This document shows, in pieces, positions 40,826 to 48,788 of a stretch of 64,000 nucleotides of DNA. Position 1 is the first letter of the stretch, and every line of letters starts with the position of its first letter. A program made the position numbers and the translations under genes. Origin of the DNA: Candidatus Rokuibacteriota bacterium (lineage in GTDB: Bacteria > Methylomirabilota > Methylomirabilia > Rokubacteriales > CSP1-6); NCBI GenBank assembly GCA_003220535.1, contig QHSU01000058.1:62001-126000 (forward strand), read 5' to 3'. The notes beneath the pieces were generated by a model that saw only the letters and a list, made by a program, of their open reading frames with translations, did no database searches and was not told where the DNA came from.

Positions 40826-42820
40826 TCAGCGCGTGGCGGCGTCGGCGATCGGATGCTCGCTGAGCCACGCCTCGGCGCGCGTCCTCAGCGTGGCGCGCTC
40901 CGTCGCATCGAGGCCCGCGGGGTCGAAGCGATAGCGGTAGTGGAGCGTCACGATCGGCGAGAGCTCCACCGCGCGGATGCGTTCGATCCACGCCGACGGC
41001 GGCTCGGACGGGCGCCGCCCGAGGCCCGCGGCGCCGAGGCGCTCGGCGATCAGGTAGAACTCCGAGTCGTGGCCGGGGAGCGCCGGCGCCGCCGGAGCCG
41101 CCCGGGGCGCCTCCAGGTCCCGGACCACGCGCCGGCGCGAGTAGAGGCGCCACACGAGCAGGAGCGTCAGGGGGATGAGCAGCCAGCCCGCGTAGCGGCC
41201 GATCCCGCCTTCTTCCTCGCTCCAGCGCCAGCGGGAGAAGAGGAACCCGCCCCAGGACCAGAGGTCGCGCAGGGGCTCCAGCATGGACGCCTCGCCGCGC
41301 TCCGCGTCGGCCCAGATCACCGGCGTCGTGTCCACGTCCTGCCAGGCGCCGTCCACGTGGGCGAGCGCCCACGAATGGGCGTGGCGGGCTCGCACGACGT
41401 ACCGCCGCTCGAGGCGGCTCCACTCCTGGACCGAGAAACCGACCGCGTAGCGGGCCGGCACGCCCGCCGCCCGCAGCAGGAGCACGGTCGCCGTGGCGAA
41501 GTACTCGCAGTGCCCGGCGCGCGAGCGCAGGAAAAATTCCTCGAGCGCCGACTCCCGCCGGGGCCGCTCCCCCTTCCACGTCGAATAGCGGAAGTTCTCG
41601 CGAAAGAACGCCTCGACGGCCGCCAGCCTCGCCGACGGCGCCTTGCGCGCGAGATCCAGCTCCGACGCGATCCGTGAGACGATCGCGGCATCCCGCATCG
41701 GCAGGTACAGGTCGGCGTCGAGCGGCGGCCCGTCGAGCGGCCCGGCGCGGCCGTAGAGCGTCGTGTAGGTGACGAGCCCGAGGCCTTCCTCGACCTTCAC
41801 GGCCCCGAGACGGTTCCGGTGGACGCCGACGACCGCGAGCCGGTCGATCTCGAACGCGCCGCCGGGCAGCGAGAGGACACCACGGCCGCGATTGAGATAC
41901 GCCGAGACCGTGATCGACTCGGACGGCTTCCACCCGGTCGCGAACTTCCATGTCTCACCGTCGGACTCGGGCTGGACCGGGGCGAAGCCCGCGCTCGACG
42001 CGAGCCACACCGGTGAGTTGTAGACGTCGTAGCTCGCCTCGCGCAAGAGGAACGGCAAGCGCAGCCCGTCGCGCGGCTCGACGCGGAGAACCGTCCGGTC
42101 GGAGAACTTGAGACGCCCGAGATGGCCGATGGCCGTCGCGGACCGGAACGGGTCCGCGTCGCCGTGGACGAGGCTGAAGATGTACTCGAAGACCGTCTGC
42201 TCGACCGCCTGCTGGAACCGGTGGAGCGCGACGTGACCGCCATAGCCCGCGACGGCCGCGACCCCGAGCAGGGGCGCCCACCAGAGGGGCGAGAAACGCC
42301 GGGAGCGCCAGGGCCAGAGGGCCCAGCCCGCGAGTGCGCAGAGCCCTGCGTAGAATTCGAGCGTGCGTCGGTTGGCGGCGCTCGCCGAGAGGACGCAGAG
42401 GGCGAAGTAGAGGTAGCCGAGGTCGACCGGGGCGGGCCGGGCGGCGGGGTCCTGCGCGACCTGGCGCCGGAGCGCCCAGAAGAACGCCGTCAGCGGGATC
42501 CGGCCGGCGGTGCTGTAGAGCTGGCTGGCGATCAGCGGAAACAGCAGCAGCGGCAGCAACTGGAACAGGAGCGTCATCGCCCGTGGTGCGCCGGCGCCGC
42601 GCGCCGCGCCGCCGGTCGAAAAGAGGTAGACGCCACTCACGCCGATGAGCAGTGTGCACAGGTCCGTGATGCGGTGGAAGTCGGTGGCGGACAGCTCGAG
42701 TCGCCACGTGAGGCCGCGCGCCGCCTCGATGAGCACCGCGAGCGCCAGCGCGACGAGCAGGAAGCCCGTCTGCCACCCCCAGAAGAGCAGCGCCGCGCCG
42801 AGCAGGAACGGGGGCGGCAT
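40826..42820 (-). CDS. transglutaminase-like membrane protein (DUF3488 type)
   Basis: 664 residues. Six to seven N-terminal helices (1-240), a periplasmic beta region, then a transglutaminase core with catalytic triad: Cys in 'RSRAGHCEYFATATVLLLRA', His in 'ARHAHSWALAHVDGAWQDVD' and Asp in 'DVDTTP'. One further helix and a C-terminal domain of about 100 residues. Usual partner of DUF58 and MoxR in envelope-related operons. Start ATG overlaps the DUF58 stop as ATGA. Confidence 0.9.
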   Translation of the reverse strand: MPPPFLLGAALLFWGWQTGFLLVALALAVLIEAARGLTWRLELSATDFHRITDLCTLLIGVSGVYLFSTGGAARGAGAPRAMTLLFQLLPLLLFPLIASQLYSTAGRIPLTAFFWALRRQVAQDPAARPAPVDLGYLYFALCVLSASAANRRTLEFYAGLCALAGWALWPWRSRRFSPLWWAPLLGVAAVAGYGGHVALHRFQQAVEQTVFEYIFSLVHGDADPFRSATAIGHLGRLKFSDRTVLRVEPRDGLRLPFLLREASYDVYNSPVWLASSAGFAPVQPESDGETWKFATGWKPSESITVSAYLNRGRGVLSLPGGAFEIDRLAVVGVHRNRLGAVKVEEGLGLVTYTTLYGRAGPLDGPPLDADLYLPMRDAAIVSRIASELDLARKAPSARLAAVEAFFRENFRYSTWKGERPRRESALEEFFLRSRAGHCEYFATATVLLLRAAGVPARYAVGFSVQEWSRLERRYVVRARHAHSWALAHVDGAWQDVDTTPVIWADAERGEASMLEPLRDLWSWGGFLFSRWRWSEEEGGIGRYAGWLLIPLTLLLVWRLYSRRRVVRDLEAPRAAPAAPALPGHDSEFYLIAERLGAAGLGRRPSEPPSAWIERIRAVELSPIVTLHYRYRFDPAGLDATERATLRTRAEAWLSEHPIADAATR

Positions 42821-44145
42821 CACCGGCGCGCCAGCCCCTCGCCGATGCGGCCGACTTCCAGCGGATGGACGTCGGGGGGAAGCGCATCGAGCGTGCCGGG
42901 CTCGCCGACGACGAACACGTGCGTGGGCGTGCCGAGCACCTCGAGGTGGCGGATGAACTCCTGCCGCGCGTCGTCCCACCCGAGCAGCACGCACACGCAG
43001 CCGCTGAGCGAGGCATGGCGCTCGACCACCGCGCGGTGCAGCGCGCGAAACGGCTTGTCGCGACACGGCGCCACGCACGCCAGCACCTCGAGGAGCCCAT
43101 CCGTGTGGCCGACGCCACGGCCGGCGGTGAAGCAGTACGCCTCGGGACCGACGAACATGAGATCGAGCAGTGACTCCTGCGTCTGCATCGAGACGGCGAT
43201 CGACCCCGCGACGGACACGGCGTCCTCGAAGGCCACGTCGCCCCGGTGCCCGGTGAACGTGTCCAGGACCAGCGCGTGACGCACGAAGAACTCGTCGTGA
43301 TACTCCTTCACGACGGGCCGGCCGACGCGCGCCCAGCTCTTCCAGTGGATCCGGCGCATCGGATCGCCGGCCCGATAGTCGCGCAGCGACACGAACTCCT
43401 CGGAGTCGCCGACGGAGGACGCGAGCGCGACGCCGCCCGGCTGATACTTTCGCCCGCCCGGCAACTGGATCTGGGGCATCGGGTAGCGCTTCGGGAGCAC
43501 GAGGAGCGACTGGGGGAGCGGGATCGTCTTAAATGCGAGGACCAGGCCCAGCGGGTCCGGCCGCCCGATGGTGAGCCCCTTGAAGCGCACGTAGCCGCGG
43601 CGCAGTGGTGTGATCTCGACCGCGACCTCGGTCTCGCTCGCGGCGGCGAGCGGCGGCAGGGGCCGCGGCGTGACGACGGCGCCGCGCTTCTGCGCGACGA
43701 GCCAGGCCCACCGCGGATAGCCGACCTGTCGATCGAACCAGTTGCGCCGCTCCTCGCCCGGCTCGTGGGCCGTCGCGAACTCCTCGAACGACGGGCGTGG
43801 ATCGGTGAGTTCCTCAATCAGCACCAGGCCGTCCTGGCGCCGGCTCGTCCGATTGGCGATCGTCACGCGGTACGACAGCGGCACGCCGACGGACGCGAAC
43901 CGCGGCAGGACGCGACGAGCCGAGAATCGCCCGCGGAAGACGAGGCTCGACGCCACCGAGATGATCACGAGGGCGAGCACGAGCGTGAAGATCTGGTAGC
44001 CCACGGTGCGATTCGTGTCCAGCCCGATCACCACCGCGGCGCCGAGCACGCTCAGGGCGAGCGAGCCGGCGCGGGTGAACCGCCGGTCGAGCCGGTACTG
44101 GAACGCCGAGAAGGAGTGGAACCAGCGATACAGGAGACGCTTCAT
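42820..44145 (-). CDS. DUF58 domain-containing protein
   Basis: 441 residues. Two N-terminal helices (about 25-70), a beta domain, and the DUF58 signature 'FVSLRDYRAGDPMRRIHWKS' with 'ARVGRPVVKEYHDEFFVRHA' then a von Willebrand-like alpha/beta region 'VLDTFTGHRGDVAFEDAVSV'. Partners with MoxR ATPases; proposed roles are in metal/protein complex assembly. ATG 44145, 13 bases after the MoxR stop. Start overlaps nothing upstream. Confidence 0.9.
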   Translation of the reverse strand: MKRLLYRWFHSFSAFQYRLDRRFTRAGSLALSVLGAAVVIGLDTNRTVGYQIFTLVLALVIISVASSLVFRGRFSARRVLPRFASVGVPLSYRVTIANRTSRRQDGLVLIEELTDPRPSFEEFATAHEPGEERRNWFDRQVGYPRWAWLVAQKRGAVVTPRPLPPLAAASETEVAVEITPLRRGYVRFKGLTIGRPDPLGLVLAFKTIPLPQSLLVLPKRYPMPQIQLPGGRKYQPGGVALASSVGDSEEFVSLRDYRAGDPMRRIHWKSWARVGRPVVKEYHDEFFVRHALVLDTFTGHRGDVAFEDAVSVAGSIAVSMQTQESLLDLMFVGPEAYCFTAGRGVGHTDGLLEVLACVAPCRDKPFRALHRAVVERHASLSGCVCVLLGWDDARQEFIRHLEVLGTPTHVFVVGEPGTLDALPPDVHPLEVGRIGEGLARR

Positions 44146-44158
44146 GACCTCGTGACGC

Positions 44159-45097
44159 CTAGGACGGCATCGGCACTTTCGTGAGGATCTCCTCGACGAT
44201 GCCCGCGGTCGTCACGCCGGCGAAGCGCGCCTGGGGCTCGACGACCATGCGGTGGGCGATGACCGGCACGGCCATCTCGCGGACGTCCTCGGGAATGACG
44301 AACTCGCGTCCCTCGGAGAGCGCCAGCGCCTGCGCCGCCTTCATGAGCGCCAGCGACGCGCGCGGGCTCGCGCCGAGCTGGACCCCGGTCGCGGCACGCG
44401 TCTCCCGCACGACGTCGACAGCGTAGCGCTTGAGCTCGTCGCTCATGCGGACGGACGCGGCGCGCCGGCGGACGGCCAGCACGTCGTCGATCGAGACGCA
44501 CGCCGCCAGCGAGTCGATCGGGTGGCGCTGCTCCTGCGCCGAGAGGATAGCGACCTCTTCCTCCGGCGCCACGTAGCCGAGGCTCAGCTGAACCGCGAAC
44601 CGGTCCATCTGCGCCTCGGGCAAGGGATAGGTGCCGCGGAACTCCACCGGATTCTGCGTGGCGATGACGAAGAAGAGCTCGGCGAGGCGATACGAGCTGC
44701 CCTCGACGGAGACCTGCCCTTCCGCCATCGCCTCCAGGAGCGCCGACTGCGTCCGCGGCGACGCGCGGTTGATCTCGTCGGCCAGCAGCACGTTCGTGAA
44801 GATCGGGCCCTCGTGGAAGTGGAAGGTGTGGTCACGCTGGTCGTACACGGATACCCCGAGGATGTCCGACGGCAAGAGGTCGGGCGTGAACTGGATGCGC
44901 TTGAAGCGCGCGCCGATGGACCGGGCGAGCGCCTTCGCGAGGGTCGTCTTGCCGGTACCGGGATAGTCCTCGAGCAGGACGTGGCCGCCGCCGGCGAACG
45001 CGGCGAGCAGCTTCCGGATCGCGCCGGACTGGCCCCGCATCACCGTCTCGACGTTCTGCACGAGCTTCCGGAAAACGTCCTGGGGCTGGAGGCTCAT
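44159..45097 (-). CDS. MoxR family AAA+ ATPase
   Basis: 312 residues from ATG 45097; a TTG three codons upstream (45106) is possible. Walker A 'LEDYPGTGKTTLAKALARSI', Walker B 'VLLADEINRASPRTQSALLE', sensor region 'FFVIATQNPVEFRGTYPLPE' and 'AQMDRFAVQLSLGYVAPEEE'. Chaperone ATPase that works with DUF58 proteins. Lies ten bases after the stop of the selenocysteine-containing peroxiredoxin gene, so PrxU-MoxR-DUF58-transglutaminase form one minus-strand unit. Confidence 0.94.
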   Translation of the reverse strand: MSLQPQDVFRKLVQNVETVMRGQSGAIRKLLAAFAGGGHVLLEDYPGTGKTTLAKALARSIGARFKRIQFTPDLLPSDILGVSVYDQRDHTFHFHEGPIFTNVLLADEINRASPRTQSALLEAMAEGQVSVEGSSYRLAELFFVIATQNPVEFRGTYPLPEAQMDRFAVQLSLGYVAPEEEVAILSAQEQRHPIDSLAACVSIDDVLAVRRRAASVRMSDELKRYAVDVVRETRAATGVQLGASPRASLALMKAAQALALSEGREFVIPEDVREMAVPVIAHRMVVEPQARFAGVTTAGIVEEILTKVPMPS

Positions 45098-45107
45098 TGC
45101 CTCCAAC

Positions 45108-45584
45108 TTAACGCTTTCGCCGGAGCCCGTCGATCACGTCGAGCACGCGGAGCACCTCGCGCCCGTCGCGGACCATCTCGCGATCGCCGGCCTGGCCCCA
45201 GCGGAGCACGCCGGCCCGGTCCACGATGAAGGTCGAGCGGTAGGCGACGTTGCGGTCGACGTCGAGCACGCCGTAGGCGCGGATCGCCGTGCGGTGCACG
45301 TCGCTCAGGAGGGGGAACGGAAAGCTCCGCGCCTTCATGAAGGCCGCGTGGCAAAAGGGGCTATCGCCGCTGATCGCCAGGACGGTGGCGCCCCGCCGGG
45401 TGATCTCATCCGCGACCTGGCCCAGGTCGCCCAGCTCGGGCGTTCAGATGCCGCCGAAGTCGTAACAATAGAAGACGAGCACGACGTCCGCCTTGCCCTT
45501 GAAGTCGGCCAGCGCCGTCTCGCCGCCGGCGCTCGACGGCAGCGAGAAGGTCGGCGCCTCCTGGCCGAAGCGGAGGCCGGTCAC
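45108..45584 (-). CDS. peroxiredoxin (AhpC/TSA family) with selenocysteine at the peroxidatic position, in-frame TGA at 45444-45446
   Basis: One 158-residue peroxiredoxin if UGA codon 47 is Sec; without it the gene is split. 'LRFGQEAPTFSLPSSAGGE' opens the fold, then 'VVLVFYCYDFGGI-U-TPEL' places U exactly where the peroxidatic Cys of FYP..(T)xxCT.E(L/C) sits. After the TGA, 'ITRRGATVLAISGDSPFCHA', 'FPFPLLSDVHRTAIRAYGVL' and 'RSTFIVDRAGVLRWGQAGDR' complete the family. The Cys in 'SPFCHAAF' could be a resolving residue. Selenocysteine peroxiredoxins are known in bacteria. Start GTG 45584 precedes the conserved fold with no strong ribosome site. A SECIS-like hairpin follows the TGA. Alternative: a real stop or a sequencing error (TGC). 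Confidence 0.83.
45412..45430 (-). promoter_or_regulatory. putative bacterial SECIS element of the peroxiredoxin selenoprotein
   Basis: Starting 13 nt after the TGA on the minus strand: GCGACCT-GGGCC-AGGTCGC, a perfect 7-bp stem (extendable to 8 with a GGC loop), loop beginning GGG. Same 13-nt distance and stem length as the element in the AhpD-like gene, without sequence similarity between stems. Confidence 0.72.
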
Positions 45585-45758
45585 GACGGATCCCCGAAGG
45601 TCCCTCTCCGACTGGTCACGCGACGCCTCCTCTCGCGCTCTCGGTATACCACGGTTGGCCGCCGGCCCCCCGCATCGGCGCGAGGCCTGGATCGGGGCGA
45701 GCGATGAGAACGTCTCGCCCGCCGAGGCGAGGTGCGGAAGGGGAGCTAGAATCGGCCC

Positions 45759-46076
45759 GTGAGCGCGGCACCGGACGCCGGCATCCACTGTGAGACATGC
45801 GGAAGCACCCGCGCTCGCGCGGTGTTTCTGTTCCAGGTGCGTGACGGCACGATCGTGAAGTGTTGGCGGTGCGCGCTGCGACACCGACCGATGCTGAAGC
45901 GATCGCTCATGACGGCGGTCGTCGTGGGCACGCTCCTGCTGGCCATCAATCAGGGGGACGTGCTGCTCTCGGCCTCGTGGCCTCGCGCACTCGTCTGGAA
46001 GGTGCCGCTCACCTACCTGGTGCCCTTCGCCGTCGCGACCTGGGGCGCGCTCGTGAACAGCCGCGTCCGTCGCTAG
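45759..46076 (+). CDS. NrtS-like membrane protein with N-terminal zinc ribbon
   Basis: 105 residues from a GTG. Residues 8-42 carry 'IHCETCGSTRAR' and 'IVKCWRCALRHRP' (two CxxC knuckles, zinc-ribbon-like). Residues 48-98 match the small NrtS nitrate/nitrite transporter family: 'AVVVGTLLLAINQGDVLLSA' and 'WKVPLTYLVPFAVATWGALV', two membrane helices. The zinc-ribbon fusion is unusual for NrtS, which normally is just the two helices. Transport function is inferred only. Confidence 0.7.
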   Translation: MSAAPDAGIHCETCGSTRARAVFLFQVRDGTIVKCWRCALRHRPMLKRSLMTAVVVGTLLLAINQGDVLLSASWPRALVWKVPLTYLVPFAVATWGALVNSRVRR

Positions 46077-46235
46077 GGAGGGTTCGCGGCTCGGGAGGTG
46101 CTGGACGAGCCACCAGATCCGGTAGCTTCGGCTCACGACGGCGCCAACCTCTCGCGTGTCCGAATTCCTTCGTGGGCGGGAAGGCCTGATTGCTAGCGTG
46201 TCTCCCCGAAGCGGATTTTCTCGAGGGGGAGAGCG

Positions 46236-46655
46236 ATGGACGACCCGACCGCGAGATGGATCGAGTTCACGACGCAAGACGGCCAGAAGAGCCGCATGCG
46301 AATCGATCAGATCGACACGGTGACGCGCGTGAACGGCGGCGATGCGGGCGTGATCCACACGAGCCTCGGCGAGCTGATCCGGGTCCTCAACGTCACGCAC
46401 GTCCTGAGGCAGTGGCGCCACCGGCTCCTCTTCGTCGTCTCCCGTCGGGCGACCAATTACCACGACTACCTCAAGCGGGCGTTCTCCGACGTCGAGTGGG
46501 CCGAGGTGATCTTCGACCGCCGGCGGGTCGAGCGGCGCCAGCAGCAGGTCCCGTGGGTGGTCGAGCGCCGCGCCAGCGGCCGGCGCGCGCGGGCCGACAT
46601 CGATGAGCGCGTGCGCACGTTCGGCTGGGCGATCGTGCGCGTCCACCGGAACTAG
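46236..46655 (+). CDS. hypothetical protein
   Basis: 139 residues with a good ribosome site (gagggggagagc) six bases before ATG. N-terminal 'ARWIEFTTQDGQKSRMRIDQ' and 'VIHTSLGELIRVLNVTHVLR' suggest a small beta domain; the C-terminal half is Arg-rich ('FDRRRVERRQQQVPWVVERR'). No signal peptide or membrane segment. A GC-rich hairpin follows the stop within ten bases. I do not recognise it. Confidence 0.65.
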   Translation: MDDPTARWIEFTTQDGQKSRMRIDQIDTVTRVNGGDAGVIHTSLGELIRVLNVTHVLRQWRHRLLFVVSRRATNYHDYLKRAFSDVEWAEVIFDRRRVERRQQQVPWVVERRASGRRARADIDERVRTFGWAIVRVHRN

Positions 46656-46696
46656 TTGAACATCGGGGGGGGCGCCGCCGCTCACCCCGACTCCCA
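46656..46696 (+). terminator. stop-proximal GC-rich hairpin, copy A
   Basis: Right after the TAG: TTGAACATCGGGG, eight G in a row, GCGCCGCCGC, then CACCCCGACTCCC. TCGGGG pairs with CCCCGA around a GC core. The same opening TT(G/C)AACATCGGGG follows the stop at 50720 on the other strand. Confidence 0.5.
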
Positions 46697-46911
46697 GGTG
46701 CCACGCCTGACTTGAGTATCCATTTCGAGGGGACTCTAGCACTCGCCACGTAAGCTACCCCGAGTCGTCCTGAGCGCCCCGGTGCCCTCGGCCGGGTGCT
46801 GGTGCGCATCGTGTCGTTCGGCTAGACTCCCCGGCAGCCGTCCTCCACCGAGGTGCCCATGCGGCGGATCGGGCTCGCGGTCACTCGTTATCAGGACAAG
46901 GGAACTCCCGA

Positions 46912-47601
46912 GTGAAGAAGCCCGGTCACGTGTACCAGTTCAACCTCCGCCTGCTGGGAGTCGCGCCTCCCATCTGGCGACGGGTTCAGGTGCCCGAGAC
47001 CTACAGCTTCTGGGATCTTCATGTCGCCCTCCAGGACTCGATGGGTTGGCTTGACTACCATCTACACCTGTTCCGCGTGACCAAGCCTGTCACGGGCGAG
47101 GTTCTGCAGATTGGCATCCCGGATGACGACGCTCTCGAGGGCGACGAGCCCGTACTGCCGGGTTGGGAAATCCCCATCGCCCACTACTTTTCCCGTCCGG
47201 GTGTCATCGCTCAATACGACTACGATTTCGGCGACGGTTGGGAACACGAACTGACCCTTGAGGAGATCCTCCCGCAGGAGCCCGGCAACAAGCATCCACG
47301 ATGCGTTGCCGGCGCCCGAGCGGGCCCGCCCGAAGACTGTGGCGGCATCGGAGGCTATGAGAACCTCGTGACGGTGATTCAGACGCCCACCCACGAGGAG
47401 TACGAGAGCACTCTTCAGTGGCTCGGTGGACGGTTTGATCCCGAAGCGTTCGAATCAAAACACGTGAAGTTCGACGACCCCGCTCGTCGGTATGAATTGG
47501 CGTTCGAGGAGCGACTCAGAGGGCGTCCGCGGAGGCGGCGCAAGACCAGGCCGGATAACACTCGCCTGCAGCGGTCGCGCGCGAGGCGCGCGCGCCGCTG
47601 A
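46912..47601 (+). CDS. plasmid pRiA4b ORF-3-like family protein, cassette-borne
   Basis: 229 residues from GTG 46912. Family blocks: 'YQFNLRLLGVAPPIWRRVQV', 'YSFWDLHVALQDSMGWLDYH', 'LHLFRV', 'GWEIPIAHYFSRPG', 'YDYDFGDGWEHELTLEEILP', 'CVAGARAGPPEDCGGIGGYE' and 'WLGGRFDPEAF'. Biochemical function is unknown; these genes are common as integron cassette cargo. Its last ~18 codons (after 'RPDN') and stop are encoded by attC1, typical of cassette ORFs. Lower GC than neighbours in the body of the gene. Confidence 0.88.
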   Translation: MKKPGHVYQFNLRLLGVAPPIWRRVQVPETYSFWDLHVALQDSMGWLDYHLHLFRVTKPVTGEVLQIGIPDDDALEGDEPVLPGWEIPIAHYFSRPGVIAQYDYDFGDGWEHELTLEEILPQEPGNKHPRCVAGARAGPPEDCGGIGGYENLVTVIQTPTHEEYESTLQWLGGRFDPEAFESKHVKFDDPARRYELAFEERLRGRPRRRRKTRPDNTRLQRSRARRARR

Positions 47602-47616
47602 GGCAAGCGTTAGCGA
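47553..47616 (+). mobile_element. attC recombination site 1
   Basis: GGATAACACTCGCCTGCAGCGG at the 5' arm (in pieces: GGATAAC R'' box, CTCGCCTGCAGCGG) pairs imperfectly with CCGCTGAGGCAAG and GCGTTAGCG. Arms pair as GCCTGCAGCGG against CCGCTGAGGC with one unpaired G in the 5' arm, the extrahelical base of attC. R' box GTTAGCG at 47609-47615. Confidence 0.7.
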
Positions 47617-47626
47617 GACAGCGGCC

Positions 47627-47961
47627 ATGATCCTCAGGGATGGCGAAGGCGAGCTGGAGATTTCGGTTCACGAGGTGGAGCCGCCGACGTCCATGCGTCC
47701 GGGGGACTTCCGGGCCACTGTTCGAGTCTCGACGCTGGGCTTCGGCGGCAACTTGGCAGCATGAGTCCCGAGGACTTTGAGCCCAGCATCAGGGTTCGAG
47801 ACCGAGCCGGCCATGTGACCGCGAGCGGATGGGTTGGCCGGCATCGTATGGCAGTACACGAGAGCCTGTAGCTGCGCGGGGGCAGCTTCATCTTTGACAT
47901 TGATCCAACTCATCTACCTGGAATCGTAACGGAGCTCGAGTCGCTCGGGGTCGCTCGCTAA
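47627..47961 (+). pseudogene. decayed cassette gene, WapI-immunity-like start
   Basis: ATG at 47627 opens 'MILRDGEGELEISVHEVEPP' and 'GDFRATVRVSTLGFGGNLAA' followed by TGA (47762). In another frame the protein continues 'DFEPSIRVRDRAGHVTASGW' and, past an in-frame TAG near 47869, 'GGSFIFDIDPTHLPGIVTEL', 'ESLGVAR' to TAA inside the attC2 R'' box. One frameshift and one nonsense change separate the parts. The layout fits WapI-family immunity-like proteins, but similarity is weak. Confidence 0.55.
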
Positions 47962-48028
47962 CACCGCAGTGGGCCGCGACCGCCGGCTCGCATTCGCTCG
48001 CCGTGGCCGGTCACCGCGATCGTTAGCC
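47955..48028 (+). mobile_element. attC recombination site 2
   Basis: R'' box GCTAAC (47957-47962) and R' box GTTAGCC (48022-48028). Between them, ACCGCAGTGG pairs imperfectly with CCGGTCACCGCGAT. Total about 74 bases, with the inner loop rich in CG. Site ends cassette 2. Confidence 0.6.
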
Positions 48029-48050
48029 GTCAAAGTGGAAAGGAAACTCT

Positions 48051-48788
48051 ATGTCAGGAACCGAAGGCAAGGTCGTCGTAATCACGGGCGCAAGCAGCGG
48101 TATAGGCGAAGCCACTGCGCTCCTGCTCGCCGAACGCGGTGCGAAGGTCGTACTCGGCGCGCGCGGATTGGATCGCCTTGAGGCTCTCGCTGACCGTATC
48201 GCGAGAGCGGGTGGAGGGGCAGTCTATGCACGCACGGACGTAAAACGGCGCGAAGACTTATCCAACCTCGTGAAGTTGGCATGTGAGCGGTACGGCAAGC
48301 TTGACGTTCTCGTCAACAATGCCGGCATCATGCCAGTCTCTCCCCTCGACGACCTGCGTGTCGAGGATTGGGAGGAGATGATCGACATCAACATCAAAGG
48401 TGTTCTGTACGGCATCGCCGCAGCGCTGCCCGTCTTTCGCAAGCAGGGTTTCGGACATTTCGTCAACACCGCTTCTACAGCAGGACATAAGACTGTACCG
48501 AACCAGTCGGTCTATTCCGGCACGAAGTTCGCCGTGCGCGCCATCTCCGAGGGTTTGCGCCAGGAGGCCGGCGATAAGCTGCGCGTGACGATCATTTCGC
48601 CTGGCTTCGTCCGGACGAACTTCACGGAAGGTGTGACAAATCCGGAGGTGAAAGCCCAACTCGCCGCGTCCCGAGACAAGTTCGCGATGGCGCCAGATGC
48701 GATCGCCCGCGCTATTGCGTTCGCGATCGAGCAGCCGGCCGATGTTGATGTGAACGAGATAGTTATCCGTCCCACTGCCCAGGCGTAA
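48051..48788 (+). CDS. short-chain dehydrogenase/reductase
   Basis: 245 residues. Cofactor motif 'VVVITGASSGIGEATALLLA' (TGxxxGxG), 'DVLVNNAGIMPVSPLDDL', catalytic 'STAGHKTVPNQSVYSGTKFA' (Ser..Tyr-x3-Lys) and 'RVTIISPGFVRTNFTEGV'. NADP preference is hinted by Arg in 'LGARGLDRLE'. Ribosome site aaagga ten bases upstream. Codon third positions are less GC-rich than in neighbouring genes, consistent with transfer. It follows attC2 by only 23 bases. Confidence 0.92.
   Translation: MSGTEGKVVVITGASSGIGEATALLLAERGAKVVLGARGLDRLEALADRIARAGGGAVYARTDVKRREDLSNLVKLACERYGKLDVLVNNAGIMPVSPLDDLRVEDWEEMIDINIKGVLYGIAAALPVFRKQGFGHFVNTASTAGHKTVPNQSVYSGTKFAVRAISEGLRQEAGDKLRVTIISPGFVRTNFTEGVTNPEVKAQLAASRDKFAMAPDAIARAIAFAIEQPADVDVNEIVIRPTAQA

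Larger units (their letters stand above)
46888..48022 (+). mobile_element. cluster of integron gene cassettes (attC sites, no integrase)
   Basis: Two cassettes with precise boundaries and a possible third. Cassette 1, 46888-47609: starts after G at 'CG|TTATCAGG', ends with attC1. Cassette 2, 47610-48022: starts at 'G|TTAGCGAG', ends with attC2. In each, the R'' box of the attC is the complement of the cassette's own first bases (GATAAC with GTTATC; TCGCTAAC with GTTAGCGA), as expected from circular cassettes. The SDR gene after 48023 could be a third cassette whose attC has decayed. No integrase gene is within the window. Confidence 0.68.

Noticed and set aside
47762..47764. In-frame TGA in the WapI-like cassette gene as a third selenocysteine codon
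   Set aside because: The frame after this TGA does not continue the family sequence; the continuation is in another frame and contains a TAG. There is no Cys-position motif. This is a pseudogene.
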